Shown piece after piece: positions 11,122 to 20,474 of a stretch of DNA of 64,000 nt. The translations under genes and the position numbers were made by a program. The stretch is from NCBI RefSeq assembly GCF_000400735.1, contig NZ_KE007362.1, positions 122,276 through 186,275 of the forward strand, in the 5' to 3' direction. The DNA is from Acinetobacter tandoii DSM 14970 = CIP 107469. Lineage in GTDB: Bacteria; Pseudomonadota; Gammaproteobacteria; Pseudomonadales; Moraxellaceae. The notes beneath the pieces are model-generated. The model did not search any database. It was not told the origin of the DNA and worked only from the letters and a program-made list of their open reading frames with translations. Positions within the stretch are counted from its first letter, which is position 1. Each line of letters begins with the position of its first letter.

Positions 11122-11916
11122 TTAACGAGATAAACGGAATTCTGCTTTCCCATTTACCGTATATGGTGACAATGAAATCTGCTCATTGTTCAAACTTAAT
11201 GACACTGCGGCTGCATCATCCAAACGGATTTGGAATGGCGCCTCACCACTTAAAGTTAAAGTACTGGCTTGACGGCCTGTGGCTAAAACTTTACCCGTCG
11301 AATCCACAATATGAACTGAGGTCGGACGATTAAAATTCAAGACCAATTGATCGCCTGAAACTGCGGTCGCACCGCCCACTGACAACACTTCAACTTCAGA
11401 TTTATTTGCATCTGCCGCACTGCTTTCTGTATTCGAACCCGATGAGCCCCAGTTTTGAATCGTGCCAACAATTGCAGCCAAGATCACCAAGATAATGATG
11501 ATAATGACAGATCGCTTTAACCACTTACGGTTACGCTCACTGTTTGAGCCTGGCAACTTGCCCATGATCTTGATTGGTGAATTATCCAAGGCATGATTAG
11601 GCACCATACCTGTATCATTGGCATAGATTTCATCAAAACGCTGAATCAGTGAGGTTGCATCAACATTTAAATATTTTGCATAAGTGCGATAGTAACCTTT
11701 AATGAAGGTCGCTTCTGGCAAAGACTTATATTCATCTTGCTCTAATGCAGTTAAAGTTTTTACAGGAATTTTTAAATCTGCAGCAACTTGACTTAATTCA
11801 CGTTTTTGAGCAATACGTTTTTGGCGTAAGTATTCTCCAGGACGCTGGACGTTTCCTAATGCATTAGGTACTACGCTTGAACCATTCGATTGCGGTGAAT
11901 TAGGATTTACTTCCAT
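11122..11916 (-). CDS. rodZ: RodZ-like helix-turn-helix membrane protein
   Basis: RodZ links the MreB cytoskeleton to the envelope and helps set cell shape. The 264-residue protein has a Cro/C1-type helix-turn-helix region at about residues 28-95 (GEYLRQKRIAQKRELSQVAADL, split across two helices, then IKGYYRTYAKYL). A membrane segment lies near residues 132-150, rich in Ile (IIIIILVILAAIVG). The periplasmic C-terminal domain resembles DUF4115. The start overlaps the pilW stop by 10 bp. RodZ identity rests on domain order and neighbours. Confidence 0.85.
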   Translation of the reverse strand: MEVNPNSPQSNGSSVVPNALGNVQRPGEYLRQKRIAQKRELSQVAADLKIPVKTLTALEQDEYKSLPEATFIKGYYRTYAKYLNVDATSLIQRFDEIYANDTGMVPNHALDNSPIKIMGKLPGSNSERNRKWLKRSVIIIIILVILAAIVGTIQNWGSSGSNTESSAADANKSEVEVLSVGGATAVSGDQLVLNFNRPTSVHIVDSTGKVLATGRQASTLTLSGEAPFQIRLDDAAAVSLSLNNEQISLSPYTVNGKAEFRLSR

Positions 11917-12722
11917 ACGGCCTCAGTACTGTACTGTAATTGCAAATAACGTGTGTATTCTTGGCTATCGGGGAACAATGCACGCATTTGATTAACTAAC
12001 ACTTGCATCCCCATCTGATCGCCATTGGCTCGTGCAATACGAATACCAATCCATAATGCACGCGCACTCTGATTTTTCTGCCCAACCAAACGAACAAATT
12101 GTTCATATAGCTGTGTAGCAGCAGGAATTTGTTGTCTTAAATAAAATATTTCTGACAACTCTAACATTGAAACATAAGAATTTGGATTTACTTGCAATGC
12201 TTGCTTGAATGATTTTTCAGCATTTGCTGTATCATCCAATTTTAAGTAAATACGTCCTAAATTTTCCAATGCCTTGAATCGCTGATCATAACCCAAGGTC
12301 GAACCAGCAATTGCTAATTGTTCAATCGCCTCATTATAACGTTCTACGACGTATAAATACGTACCATAGTTGTTACGAGCTTGCGCATTATTTGGATCGG
12401 CAGAAATTGCACGTTTAAAGTGTGTCTCCGCTTTTTCCATATTGGCAGGGCTACCTTCTTGCTGTAGCAACACGCCCATCATCATATTCGCCGTGGAATC
12501 TCGTGGTTCCATTTCTAATGCTTGATCAAGTGCGCGTTTTGCCGCATCTAGGTCGCCCTTACGAATATATTCCGCTGCCAATTGAGTCCGCACTTCTACT
12601 GCTTTCTCGGGGTCTTTTTTAAACCCCGGTGCCGATGAGGTGGTTGTGGTAATACAACCCACCAACGACATAGAAAGACAAAACATTGTTATACATGCAA
12701 ATTTGTAGGTGGGTTTACTCAA
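11907..12722 (-). CDS. pilW: Type IV pilus biogenesis/stability lipoprotein PilW (PilF)
   Basis: This outer-membrane pilotin-type TPR lipoprotein assists the type IV pilus secretin PilQ. The 271-residue precursor has a lipobox LVGC at Cys23, followed by about six tetratricopeptide repeats, for example YIRKGDLDAAKRALDQALEM, YLYVVERYNEAIEQL and YLKLDDTANAEKSFKQAL. It lies 15 bp downstream of rlmN and overlaps rodZ, as in Pseudomonas. No other pilus genes are in the window. Confidence 0.9.
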   Translation of the reverse strand: MSKPTYKFACITMFCLSMSLVGCITTTTSSAPGFKKDPEKAVEVRTQLAAEYIRKGDLDAAKRALDQALEMEPRDSTANMMMGVLLQQEGSPANMEKAETHFKRAISADPNNAQARNNYGTYLYVVERYNEAIEQLAIAGSTLGYDQRFKALENLGRIYLKLDDTANAEKSFKQALQVNPNSYVSMLELSEIFYLRQQIPAATQLYEQFVRLVGQKNQSARALWIGIRIARANGDQMGMQVLVNQMRALFPDSQEYTRYLQLQYSTEAVWK

Positions 12723-12737
12723 TTGACAGCCCCTTTA

Positions 12738-13973
12738 TTATCCTTTTGAGCGCAAAATCTCATTCCGCTCAGCCACTTTTTTCTTCCACTGCTCTGCACG
12801 ACGTGTACGGTCGGCCACCTGACCAACCAACTGTCCACATGCAGCATCAATATCATCACCACGTGTCTGACGAATCGTACACACAAATCCAGCGTCAGAC
12901 AAAGTTTTTTGGAAAGAAATAATACGGTTACGACTTGAGCGCCCGTATGGTGCGTGTGGAAATGGATTAAAGGGAATTAAATTAATTTTACTTGGTAAAT
13001 TCTTTAACAATTTCAATAGCTGTTGTGCATGTTCAGGTTGATCATTCACCCCATCCAGCATCACATATTCAATGGTGACATGACGGCGTGCACTTTCATT
13101 ACCATCTTTCGCCAAATAGCGCTGACATGCTGCAATTAATTGATCCAACGGATATTTTTTATTAATTGGTACCAATTCATTACGCAATTCATCATTTGGG
13201 GCATGTAATGAAATAGCCAATGCCACATCAATGTCTTGTGCCAATTGGTCAATTTTCGGCACGACACCTGAAGTTGATAGGGTCACGCGACGTTTCGACA
13301 TGCCATAAGCAAAATCGTCGAGCATTAGCTGCATCGAACTTAATACCGCGTCGTAGTTAAGTAATGGTTCACCCATTCCCATCATTACAACGTTAGTCAC
13401 TGTACGCTCGCGTTCTGCAACTGGAACTTCCTCCATGTAAGAGTAGTTTGCCATCCACAATTGACCAATAATTTCCGCAGGTGTTAAATCACGCTGGAAA
13501 CCTTGCTTACCTGTAGAACAAAATGAGCAATCCAGCGCACAGCCGACTTGTGAAGAAATACACAAAGTTTTACGTGCACCTGTTTTATCTTCTGCAGGAA
13601 TAAGTACGGTTTCAACCAATGAGCCAGCACCATCACCTACACGGAACACCCATTTACGTGTGCCATCTTTAGAATAATTACGGTGTACAACTTCAGGCGC
13701 TTTAATTTCACATACGCGCTCTAATTCTTCACGCAACTTGCCTGAAATGTTGGTCATTTCAGCAAAATCGGTCACGAAATATTGGTGGATCCACTTCATT
13801 ACCTGTCCTGCACGGAATTTCTTTTCGCCCATCGCTTCAAAGAATTGTTCCAGCTCAGCACGTGACATGCCCAGTAAATTCACTTTTTCCACAGAAGGTT
13901 GCTGTGTTGGAGTGGACAAAGGTTGTTGCGATTCATCAGAAGTTGCAGATGAAACGACCACTTCAGTACTCAT
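12738..13973 (-). CDS. rlmN: Dual-specificity RNA methyltransferase RlmN
   Basis: RlmN is a radical-SAM enzyme that makes 2-methyladenosine at 23S rRNA A2503 and tRNA A37. The radical-SAM cluster motif is [11 protein letters not shown], the sequence [10 protein letters not shown] binds SAM, and the conserved C-terminal cysteine lies in [20 protein letters not shown]. The 411-residue length is slightly longer than E. coli, owing to a Ser/Thr/Gln-rich N-terminal tail. It heads the cluster that runs to der. Confidence 0.96.
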   Translation of the reverse strand: MSTEVVVSSATSDESQQPLSTPTQQPSVEKVNLLGMSRAELEQFFEAMGEKKFRAGQVMKWIHQYFVTDFAEMTNISGKLREELERVCEIKAPEVVHRNYSKDGTRKWVFRVGDGAGSLVETVLIPAEDKTGARKTLCISSQVGCALDCSFCSTGKQGFQRDLTPAEIIGQLWMANYSYMEEVPVAERERTVTNVVMMGMGEPLLNYDAVLSSMQLMLDDFAYGMSKRRVTLSTSGVVPKIDQLAQDIDVALAISLHAPNDELRNELVPINKKYPLDQLIAACQRYLAKDGNESARRHVTIEYVMLDGVNDQPEHAQQLLKLLKNLPSKINLIPFNPFPHAPYGRSSRNRIISFQKTLSDAGFVCTIRQTRGDDIDAACGQLVGQVADRTRRAEQWKKKVAERNEILRSKG

Positions 13974-14046
13974 GTGTAATTACCTAAACCATGTCGAAGA
14001 TAGAAGGAGATTGCTCAATATTCAAGCAAATAAATTTAAAGGGAAT

Positions 14047-14084
14047 AAAAAAACCAGATAAGCAGTATAACACTTATCTGGTTT
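14047..14084 (-). terminator. Intrinsic terminator after ndk
   Basis: A 12-bp stem AAACCAGATAAG/CTTATCTGGTTT with a 10-base loop is followed on the minus strand by a T-run. It separates ndk from rlmN. Confidence 0.85.
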
Positions 14085-14096
14085 GAAGTGTCTCGA

Positions 14097-14528
14097 TTAA
14101 CGAGTGCGCGGGCAAACTTCAGTTTGAGCGAAGAAGTAGTTTACTTCGCGATCAGCAGATGCAACTGAGTCAGAACCGTGAGCAGCGTTTTCGTCGATGC
14201 TTACAGCGAAGTCAGCACGGATTGTACCTGGAGCAGCTTCTTTAGGGTTAGTAGCGCCTAAGATTTCACGGTGAGCAAGAACTGCATTTTCACCTTCAAG
14301 AACAGATACAACAACTGGACCAGAAGTCATGAACGCAACTAAGTCAGCAAAGAAACCACGTTCTTTGTGTTCTGCGTAGAAACCTTCAGCTTCAGCTTGA
14401 GAAAGGTGTTTCATTTTAGTCGCAACGATTTTAAGACCAGCTTTTTCGAAACGAGCAAAGATGTCACCAATGTGGTTTTTAGCTACTGCATCTGGTTTAA
14501 CGATAGATAAAGTACGTTCAATAGCCAT
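14097..14528 (-). CDS. ndk: Nucleoside diphosphate kinase
   Basis: Ndk balances nucleoside triphosphate pools by phosphotransfer through an active-site histidine. The 143-residue protein begins [18 protein letters not shown] and carries the [12 protein letters not shown] catalytic loop with the phosphorylated His. Length is standard. AAGGAG lies 6 bp before the ATG, and a TATAAT box lies about 45 bp upstream, so it probably has its own promoter. It is followed by a terminator. Confidence 0.97.
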   Translation of the reverse strand: MAIERTLSIVKPDAVAKNHIGDIFARFEKAGLKIVATKMKHLSQAEAEGFYAEHKERGFFADLVAFMTSGPVVVSVLEGENAVLAHREILGATNPKEAAPGTIRADFAVSIDENAAHGSDSVASADREVNYFFAQTEVCPRTR

Positions 14529-14570
14529 GATCGGCTCCTTAAGTCAAATTAGACGTGAAAATTTTGCCGC

Positions 14571-14576
14571 ATTATA
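14571..14576 (-). promoter_or_regulatory. Putative -10 box of ndk
   Basis: TATAAT reads on the minus strand 43 bp upstream of the ndk start. No convincing -35 hexamer was found at 16-18 bp spacing, so this is a tentative call. Confidence 0.4.
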
Positions 14577-14653
14577 CCGAATAATGTGCAATTATCAGCT
14601 TTTGTAATGTAAAAAAACTGGATTTTTTCGATATGCTGATGGAAAAGCGTGGA

Positions 14654-14854
14654 TTAGCTGGCTTCGTCAATCCAAGCCATTTGAATTGCTTCGAGCAAAC
14701 CTTCTGTAGATTTATTCGGATCGTCTTCAAAATCAGGTAAAGCACATACCCACGCGTGTAAATCGGTAAAACGAATCCATTGCGGGTCAACATCTGGATG
14801 TGCTTCATATAATTCAATCGCGATATCCATGGTATCGGTCCAACGTAACCCCAT
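14654..14854 (-). CDS. iscX: IscX-like Fe-S cluster assembly protein
   Basis: IscX is a small acidic protein that binds IscS and modulates iron-sulfur cluster assembly. The 66-residue product matches the family across its length: LRWTDTMDIAIELYEAHPDVDP, a central RFTDLHAWV segment and the tail LLEAIQMAWIDEAS with the conserved acidic stretch DFEDDPNKS. Unlike in E. coli, it is not next to isc genes here; its neighbours are ndk and a PAP2 phosphatase. Confidence 0.92.
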   Translation of the reverse strand: MGLRWTDTMDIAIELYEAHPDVDPQWIRFTDLHAWVCALPDFEDDPNKSTEGLLEAIQMAWIDEAS

Positions 14855-14933
14855 GACTGTTCCTAATTTATGCTATGACAGTGCTACTTTAACAAAATTT
14901 AGGATTTCTGAGAAACAACTCAATCGATCCAAT

Positions 14934-15485
14934 CTACAACAACACGTTAAACATCGGTGCACAAGCAATAACAACTGCTGCCACACTTGCTCCAATAATG
15001 GCACCAACTGCGACATCACTTGGATAATGCAACCCCAATACCATACGCGACAATGCCACTAACACGGTGAATGGCAGCATCAACACCAATAAGATGGGCT
15101 GAACCGAACCAATTACCACACTTCCCATCACCGCATGTAAGGTATGCCCTGACGGAAAGCTAAAATGATCTAAAGGACGTTCACACAAACGAATCACTTG
15201 ATGAACTTGATAAGGTCGTGGACGCACTGTTTTAGTTTTGAGAACTTTATAAATAGCTGTACCCAATAAAGAACCCACAATCAGATACACCATTTGTAAG
15301 CTGTAAGACAAACCTTGCAACATCCATAGGCTCATCAACATAATGTACCAAAAAACACCATCACCTAATCGGCTAATTAATTTAAAAAAATGTGCCACTC
15401 GGTCTGAATGGGAAAAATGGTTCAGATATAAACAGCCTTTTAAGTCGAGATCGAGTATTTTTATTTTTGCATTCTTAAAATTCAT
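14934..15485 (-). CDS. PAP2-family membrane phosphatase
   Basis: This is probably an integral membrane phosphatase acting on a lipid phosphate or prenyl diphosphate. The ATG at 15485 is chosen because GAGGAGAG lies just upstream, whereas an extension to 15500 would use TTG and overlap that site. The 183-residue protein has the three PAP2 motifs: KTKTVRPRP, PSGHTLHA and SRMVLGLHYPSD. Several hydrophobic helices surround them. It follows the glycosyltransferase gene after about 30 bp, suggesting a shared transcript. The true substrate cannot be told. Confidence 0.88.
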   Translation of the reverse strand: MNFKNAKIKILDLDLKGCLYLNHFSHSDRVAHFFKLISRLGDGVFWYIMLMSLWMLQGLSYSLQMVYLIVGSLLGTAIYKVLKTKTVRPRPYQVHQVIRLCERPLDHFSFPSGHTLHAVMGSVVIGSVQPILLVLMLPFTVLVALSRMVLGLHYPSDVAVGAIIGASVAAVVIACAPMFNVLL

Positions 15486-15513
15486 AATTTCTCTCCTCAA
15501 GCTTTTGTTTTGC

Positions 15514-16797
15514 TTATGCGATCATTCGTGTTTCCTTTGCCACTTGATATAAAGCCTGCTCCAATTGCATGACAGGTAGGTGCCAGCCCATTTCCATCAC
15601 TTTAATTCGAGCACGCTGTCCCATGCTGTTGAGTATGTTTGGACGGGGTAAGCGCTGCATTTGTGATGAAAAACTATTTACATCACCCAGCGTGCTTAAC
15701 CATCCTGTATTGCCATGCTCGATGTGAGCATGTGCACATGCATAATTATAAGCCACCACAGGCAAACCACTAGCCATCGCTTCCAAAACAACGTTACCAA
15801 AGGTTTCGACTTGGCTGGCAAATACAAAAACATCTGCACTTGCATAAACACTTGCAAGATTCTTACCAGTTAAGCTTCCTGTAAAAATCACACCATGTGC
15901 TTTACCTAAATTTTCCAAGCGTTGACGGTCAGGTCCATCGCCAGTAATGATCAATTTATAATGCTTTTCACCACGTTGCAGCATACATATATAGTTACGA
16001 ATCAGTACGTCAATTTCTTTCTCTGGCGATAACCGTCCCACGTAAAGCATGACAGTTGTATTACTATCCGCACCCCAAGTGCACCGATATGCTTCAGAGC
16101 GGGAAAGAGGAGAAAATTGCTGAGTATCCACCCCGCGTCCGACTACAACCAATGGACACTTGATACCAAATTGCTTTAATGCTTTTTCAGTATCTTTGCT
16201 CGGAACACAAGTCAGTTGGGTATTGTTATGAAACCAACGTAGATAATGCTGTATCGGTTTCACTAAAAAAGCCAAATCAAAGAAGCGACTAAAATCTTGA
16301 AAAGGCGAGTGAAAACCACTTGATACTGGAATATCTCGGCTTTTGGCAGCATGAAGGGCTGTAAGCCCCAATGGTCCTTCAGTCACAACATGCACCACAT
16401 TGGGCACGAACTCATCCAGAGCATTGGCAACCTTCAAAAATTGTGGCCAACCAAATTGCAAACTAGGATATTTAGGAATACTTTGGGCTGTAACCAAACA
16501 TTCTTTGTTCGGCATAAAGTCCGCACATGATTGAGTCTGGCTGGGGCGAATCAGTAAGATTTTATGCCCTTGCTTTTGCAACCCTTTACAAAGCTGCATC
16601 AGAGATAAAGCCACCCCATTCACTTCGGGTGGCCATGTTTCTGTGACGATGGCAATTTTTAACCGTGGACGAACCAGATCTTTTAAAACACTTATTTCTT
16701 CTACGCTGTTTTTGTTTTTTTGTAATTTAAAATAAAACTTAAAGCTGTCCGGAAAATCTTGTTGTTTTAGCAGGCCCACAGTGGATATGTAAGACAT
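15514..16797 (-). CDS. GT4-family glycosyltransferase
   Basis: This is a predicted retaining GT-B glycosyltransferase. The 427-residue protein has an N-terminal Rossmann-like domain starting KIAIVTETWPPEVNGVALSL and a C-terminal nucleotide-sugar domain with VMLYVGRLSPEKEIDVLI. The E-x7-E motif lies in ETFGNVVLEAMASGLPVV. The first 45 or so residues before KIAIVTE are not typical of the family, so an internal start is possible. Similar proteins transfer sugars to lipids, which would fit the adjacent PAP2 phosphatase, but that is inference. Confidence 0.88.
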   Translation of the reverse strand: MSYISTVGLLKQQDFPDSFKFYFKLQKNKNSVEEISVLKDLVRPRLKIAIVTETWPPEVNGVALSLMQLCKGLQKQGHKILLIRPSQTQSCADFMPNKECLVTAQSIPKYPSLQFGWPQFLKVANALDEFVPNVVHVVTEGPLGLTALHAAKSRDIPVSSGFHSPFQDFSRFFDLAFLVKPIQHYLRWFHNNTQLTCVPSKDTEKALKQFGIKCPLVVVGRGVDTQQFSPLSRSEAYRCTWGADSNTTVMLYVGRLSPEKEIDVLIRNYICMLQRGEKHYKLIITGDGPDRQRLENLGKAHGVIFTGSLTGKNLASVYASADVFVFASQVETFGNVVLEAMASGLPVVAYNYACAHAHIEHGNTGWLSTLGDVNSFSSQMQRLPRPNILNSMGQRARIKVMEMGWHLPVMQLEQALYQVAKETRMIA

Positions 16798-16881
16798 ATA
16801 ACACCTATTGCTTGATTTTCTTCTAGCTTAGATGTCTTTGTTTACAGTTTGATGATTGTTGTTTGACATTCCTATGAAATA

Positions 16882-16912
16882 CAAAAGGGAGATAACATTT
16901 ACCTCCCTTTTG
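16882..16912 (-). terminator. Terminator of the fimbrial operon
   Basis: A 10-bp stem CAAAAGGGAG/CTCCCTTTTG with an 11-base loop lies 38 bp past the last fimbrial stop codon and ends in TTTTG on the minus strand. Confidence 0.7.
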
Positions 16913-16949
16913 TTGATCATTTACAAAACCTAAAGGCTTTACAACGAAA

Positions 16950-17360
16950 TTAAAAATCCACATTGACATAGATTCGGTCACGATAAACTCCTGCAGGAAC
17001 GCTATATAAAGGATTCTCTTCGAGTTGAGCTGAAATTATATACTTCTGATTAGTTCCTGCTTTTTGTCTCATTTGAACCCCCCATAGATTTTCACTCGCA
17101 CCTCGAATATTCATTTGGGTTTTGACTTTATAGGGTCCATTCGATACATAACTTGACCCACTCGCATTTAATAAGTTCTGACTTCGGAATGAAATCGAAT
17201 AACTGCGATCACAAGAAACGTTAAAAGATGTGGCAGTCTGACTATGATAGTAGTTTGCTAATTTCATTTCAGGGGCAGAAAAACCGCTGACCGAACATCC
17301 TGCCGCATAAACCGCACTACAACTCATAGAAATTAAGCAAGCTAAAAAAATTGGTTTCAT
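16950..17360 (-). CDS. Secreted SCPU/CsuA-type fimbrial protein, possible tip adhesin
   Basis: This is the fourth gene of the fimbrial operon. The 136-residue precursor has a signal peptide cleaved near residue 19 (SAVYA). The mature protein starts AGCSVSGF and has a second cysteine in SFNVSCDRSYSI, an arrangement typical of spore-coat-protein-U/CsuA-like pilins. It ends in the alternating strand YRDRIYVNVDF, as expected of a chaperone-bound subunit. Position after the usher resembles acuG of Acinetobacter acuADCG operons; the adhesin role is inferred. Confidence 0.75.
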   Translation of the reverse strand: MKPIFLACLISMSCSAVYAAGCSVSGFSAPEMKLANYYHSQTATSFNVSCDRSYSISFRSQNLLNASGSSYVSNGPYKVKTQMNIRGASENLWGVQMRQKAGTNQKYIISAQLEENPLYSVPAGVYRDRIYVNVDF

Positions 17361-17372
17361 ACCAACCTCCTA

Positions 17373-19685
17373 TTACTTACAAACTAAATTGATGACTTGT
17401 GCATCATTGCTATTATCAATTTGAGTCTGCGAAATACTGAAAGATGTATTACAAGTTTTTCCCTCCTGCATTGCTAGTTTTAGATCATATTTTACTGGTT
17501 TTGAAAGATACAAATAAACTAAACCATTACTATCAATAAAGTAACTTTCATCCTCATTACCATTAAGCTTTACAACTGTCCCAACAGGAAAATTCTTATT
17601 ATTTGAATCTTTTAAATTAACTACAAATTTCTTAGTTTTTGCAACTTTGAAATCTAGAATATACCCCCTTTGATTTAATGCACTTAATTTCTGTACTGGC
17701 TGTTCAAAAGTATAATCCAAAGGCAACTGATTTTGATCATAAGAAATGTCATAATTAATATAAGGAATAATATCATGTACAAAAAGATATCCTTTGTCAT
17801 TGGTTTTACCAACAACTGATAATGACCTTAATACATCTACATCTTTCATACCATCAATATTAACCAAGGCAAAAGCATTATCCACATATTTTGTTGCTGA
17901 CAACTTATTACCTAAAAGAACTGTTGCTCCACGATATTGAGCTTGAGTTACTTTATTATTTGTATATTCATCATAAGATGCTCTAAAATCACCAATATTA
18001 GTTTTATACAAACCATAACCATGATAATTAAATTCACTATCAATATTTGAAACAGCAACTGAGTAATCCAGACCATTTTGCAACAAGCTATTTTTAGAAT
18101 AACTTAATACCGTCTCACCATTATCTGTACTATGTTCTAAATCAATATTCCCTCGAGTATCCCAATTATAACTAAAAACTATGTTAAAACTATCATCACC
18201 ATCTTCAAAGTTTTTAAAATAATTCAAACTTGTGTATAAATTTTTAGTCAATATTTTTTGAACACCTACGTTTATAATTTTACTGTCTACAGACTCAAAG
18301 CCCTCAACTTTATAGTTTTTATTGTCAACATAACTTAAATTAAAACCATCAACAAATCCGAGATTAGAGAAATTTATATATGCAAGGTTAGATATCTTGG
18401 TATTAAAATCATACTCATCAAAACCTAGCTGTTGAAACTTTTCAGTGTAATAACGAGTGTTTAAACCAAAAGACCACGTTCCAAAATTTCTACTCACAGA
18501 GGCTGAAGCAGCATGTCCAATGTCTCCATTATAATCACTCACTGCATATGCAGTATCAAGTAAAGCAAACTTACTTACACCTTGAGTCCACATAAAGCTG
18601 ATATTGCTTACATCTTTTGAGTAGGTTGCATCAAATCCTAAGGTTGTACTTGCAGCAACCCCGCGACGGAAAAATACTTTTGAAAAAAAATCACGATAAT
18701 CACTATCATCCTCATCGTAGTTATATCTTAGCTTACCTAAAGAAACATCATATTCATTTAAACCCACACGCAATAATTGACTACTAATATAAATAGGAAA
18801 ACTCTGTACCGTTTGATTTCCCAAAATATCTTGTACAACAACTCTCGCTTCACCAGCTTGATCAATTGTCGCTCCTGTTTGTAAAGAATAATTACCTGGG
18901 GTTATCGACTGTTTATACAAGTTTACGCCATTAATATATAAATCTACTGTTGAGGGTAATGCAGCACTTCCTTGTAAAGTTGGCATATTCCAATATACAA
19001 AATCTGGACGATCTGTATAGTTTGTACCAAAACTGATCCCTCCATATCGGAATGAGTTTGTTAATGAGTTATAAACACTTGTGTTATCACCGATTCTTAA
19101 TTTTAAATATTTTTCAGGAAACTCTAGTTCAAACAATGAACTGACACGTAAAAACTGCTTTTGCCCCTCATCTGGAGAGTCTTTATACAAAATTGCATTA
19201 TTCAATAACCAGTAGTCTTTAAAAATACCAATTTCTGAATAGGCATTAAAGTCATTTGAAAAATCATCTTTAGAATAAAAGAAATCATAATTAATGAACC
19301 CCCCAAAATTTGCTCTTGCTGGGGTAACAACTACGCTCTCATAATTATTATCTTTAAAATAAGATGCAGGTAAGTCAATTTTAATTGCCTGAAGTGCATC
19401 ATCTTTTTGAAATTTTATATCGGAACCACGCATTAAACAGAAACCATCTTGATCATGGTTCTTTACAAATTTGGAAGGATCAACACCTAATTCATTTAAT
19501 GTTTTACATTCTATATATTCACCATCCTTAGTGACTAATAGTACTGTTTCAATATTTCTATCTACACCATTTAACCAAACATTTACAATTAGTGCCCCTG
19601 CATCCGTTTCTGCTAATGAATCAACATTTGCTTGCGCAATCCCAACTGCACTAAAAAAAACAAGAACAACTCTAAAACATTTCAT
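17373..19685 (-). CDS. Fimbrial outer membrane usher protein
   Basis: The usher is the outer-membrane pore that polymerises chaperone-bound pilins. The 770-residue precursor has a signal peptide ending near AQANVD, an N-terminal domain with VWLNGVDRNIETVLL, and a long beta-barrel rich in Asn, Tyr and Asp. The barrel includes VDLYINGVNLYKQSITPGNYSL and GEARVVVQDILGNQ, which match usher plug and barrel features. Two C-terminal cysteines (GKTCNTSF and VCK) resemble the usual pair. It is AT-rich compared with flanking core genes. It lies 18 bp after the chaperone and 12 bp before the last gene. Confidence 0.9.
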   Translation of the reverse strand: MKCFRVVLVFFSAVGIAQANVDSLAETDAGALIVNVWLNGVDRNIETVLLVTKDGEYIECKTLNELGVDPSKFVKNHDQDGFCLMRGSDIKFQKDDALQAIKIDLPASYFKDNNYESVVVTPARANFGGFINYDFFYSKDDFSNDFNAYSEIGIFKDYWLLNNAILYKDSPDEGQKQFLRVSSLFELEFPEKYLKLRIGDNTSVYNSLTNSFRYGGISFGTNYTDRPDFVYWNMPTLQGSAALPSTVDLYINGVNLYKQSITPGNYSLQTGATIDQAGEARVVVQDILGNQTVQSFPIYISSQLLRVGLNEYDVSLGKLRYNYDEDDSDYRDFFSKVFFRRGVAASTTLGFDATYSKDVSNISFMWTQGVSKFALLDTAYAVSDYNGDIGHAASASVSRNFGTWSFGLNTRYYTEKFQQLGFDEYDFNTKISNLAYINFSNLGFVDGFNLSYVDNKNYKVEGFESVDSKIINVGVQKILTKNLYTSLNYFKNFEDGDDSFNIVFSYNWDTRGNIDLEHSTDNGETVLSYSKNSLLQNGLDYSVAVSNIDSEFNYHGYGLYKTNIGDFRASYDEYTNNKVTQAQYRGATVLLGNKLSATKYVDNAFALVNIDGMKDVDVLRSLSVVGKTNDKGYLFVHDIIPYINYDISYDQNQLPLDYTFEQPVQKLSALNQRGYILDFKVAKTKKFVVNLKDSNNKNFPVGTVVKLNGNEDESYFIDSNGLVYLYLSKPVKYDLKLAMQEGKTCNTSFSISQTQIDNSNDAQVINLVCK

Positions 19686-19703
19686 AGAATCACCCTCAGA
19701 GAT

Positions 19704-20405
19704 TTAATATTCCAATAAATCTCCATCTTTATCAGTTTTAATTTTCACTTTTATTTTATCATTTGGTTTCTTTGATAATTCACCTAAATCAAATGTATAT
19801 TTTTGCCCAACAAGCAAATATCGATTAAAACTTTTCTGTAATAATTCCTTATTCTGACTATCTACCAATCGAATATCTGTAATTTGTACATGTGATTTTG
19901 CAATATTTTGAATATCGACCATCATATTATTATTTATCGTTTTAAGTTTTACATCCAGATTAGTTTTATCTTGTTTACCTACAAATAAAGGTAATGAAAA
20001 GTTAAACTGAAAATTTATCGCCTCATCATCTGCGACAGGAGTAACTTCATTAAAAATAACACGCCAGGTTTTTTCACGGTCTAGTTCAGTAGCTGTAAAT
20101 GGTTGACTAAAGCCAACACGAACAATTTGTTTACTTTCTGGCTTTAACTCAAAAATCTTAGGATTGAATAAAATGTTTTTTTCTTCTTCAAGGACATCCT
20201 CTCCTTTTTCATTTTGACTCCATTTTACCGCAGATAATTCAAAAATTTTAGAACGATCAAAATCAGAACTTTCCACAATTACTGTGGTACTTCTCTGTTG
20301 CTTATTTTTATCACCTAAATAAAGTTGTACTGGTGTAAACTTAATGCCCGCAAATAAAAAATTACTTAAGCTACTTAAAATTAAGAATAAAATTATTTTT
20401 CTCAT
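19704..20405 (-). CDS. Periplasmic fimbrial chaperone
   Basis: This PapD-like chaperone caps pilin subunits in the periplasm by donor-strand complementation. The 233-residue precursor has a signal peptide (FLILSSLSNFLFA) followed by GIKFTPVQLYL. The first Ig-like domain includes FELKPESKQIVRVGF, matching the subunit-binding G1 strand region, and the second includes NNMMVDIQNIAKSHVQITDIRL. The gene is AT-rich and is separated from the pilin by a stem-loop. Confidence 0.88.
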   Translation of the reverse strand: MRKIILFLILSSLSNFLFAGIKFTPVQLYLGDKNKQQRSTTVIVESSDFDRSKIFELSAVKWSQNEKGEDVLEEEKNILFNPKIFELKPESKQIVRVGFSQPFTATELDREKTWRVIFNEVTPVADDEAINFQFNFSLPLFVGKQDKTNLDVKLKTINNNMMVDIQNIAKSHVQITDIRLVDSQNKELLQKSFNRYLLVGQKYTFDLGELSKKPNDKIKVKIKTDKDGDLLEY

Positions 20406-20428
20406 ATTTATTCCCTTTTAAAATTATT

Positions 20429-20461
20429 ATAGTGGTGCATGTTATGCACATACACCACTAT
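20429..20461 (-). promoter_or_regulatory. Stem-loop between pilin and chaperone genes
   Basis: TAGTGGTG at 20430-20437 pairs with CACCACTA at 20453-20460, and an internal TGCAT/ATGCA stem (20436-20440/20444-20448) offers an alternative fold. No T-run follows on the minus strand. In fimbrial operons such structures often stabilise the abundant pilin message; that role is inferred here. Confidence 0.6.
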
Positions 20462-20474
20462 TCCCTATTTTTAT

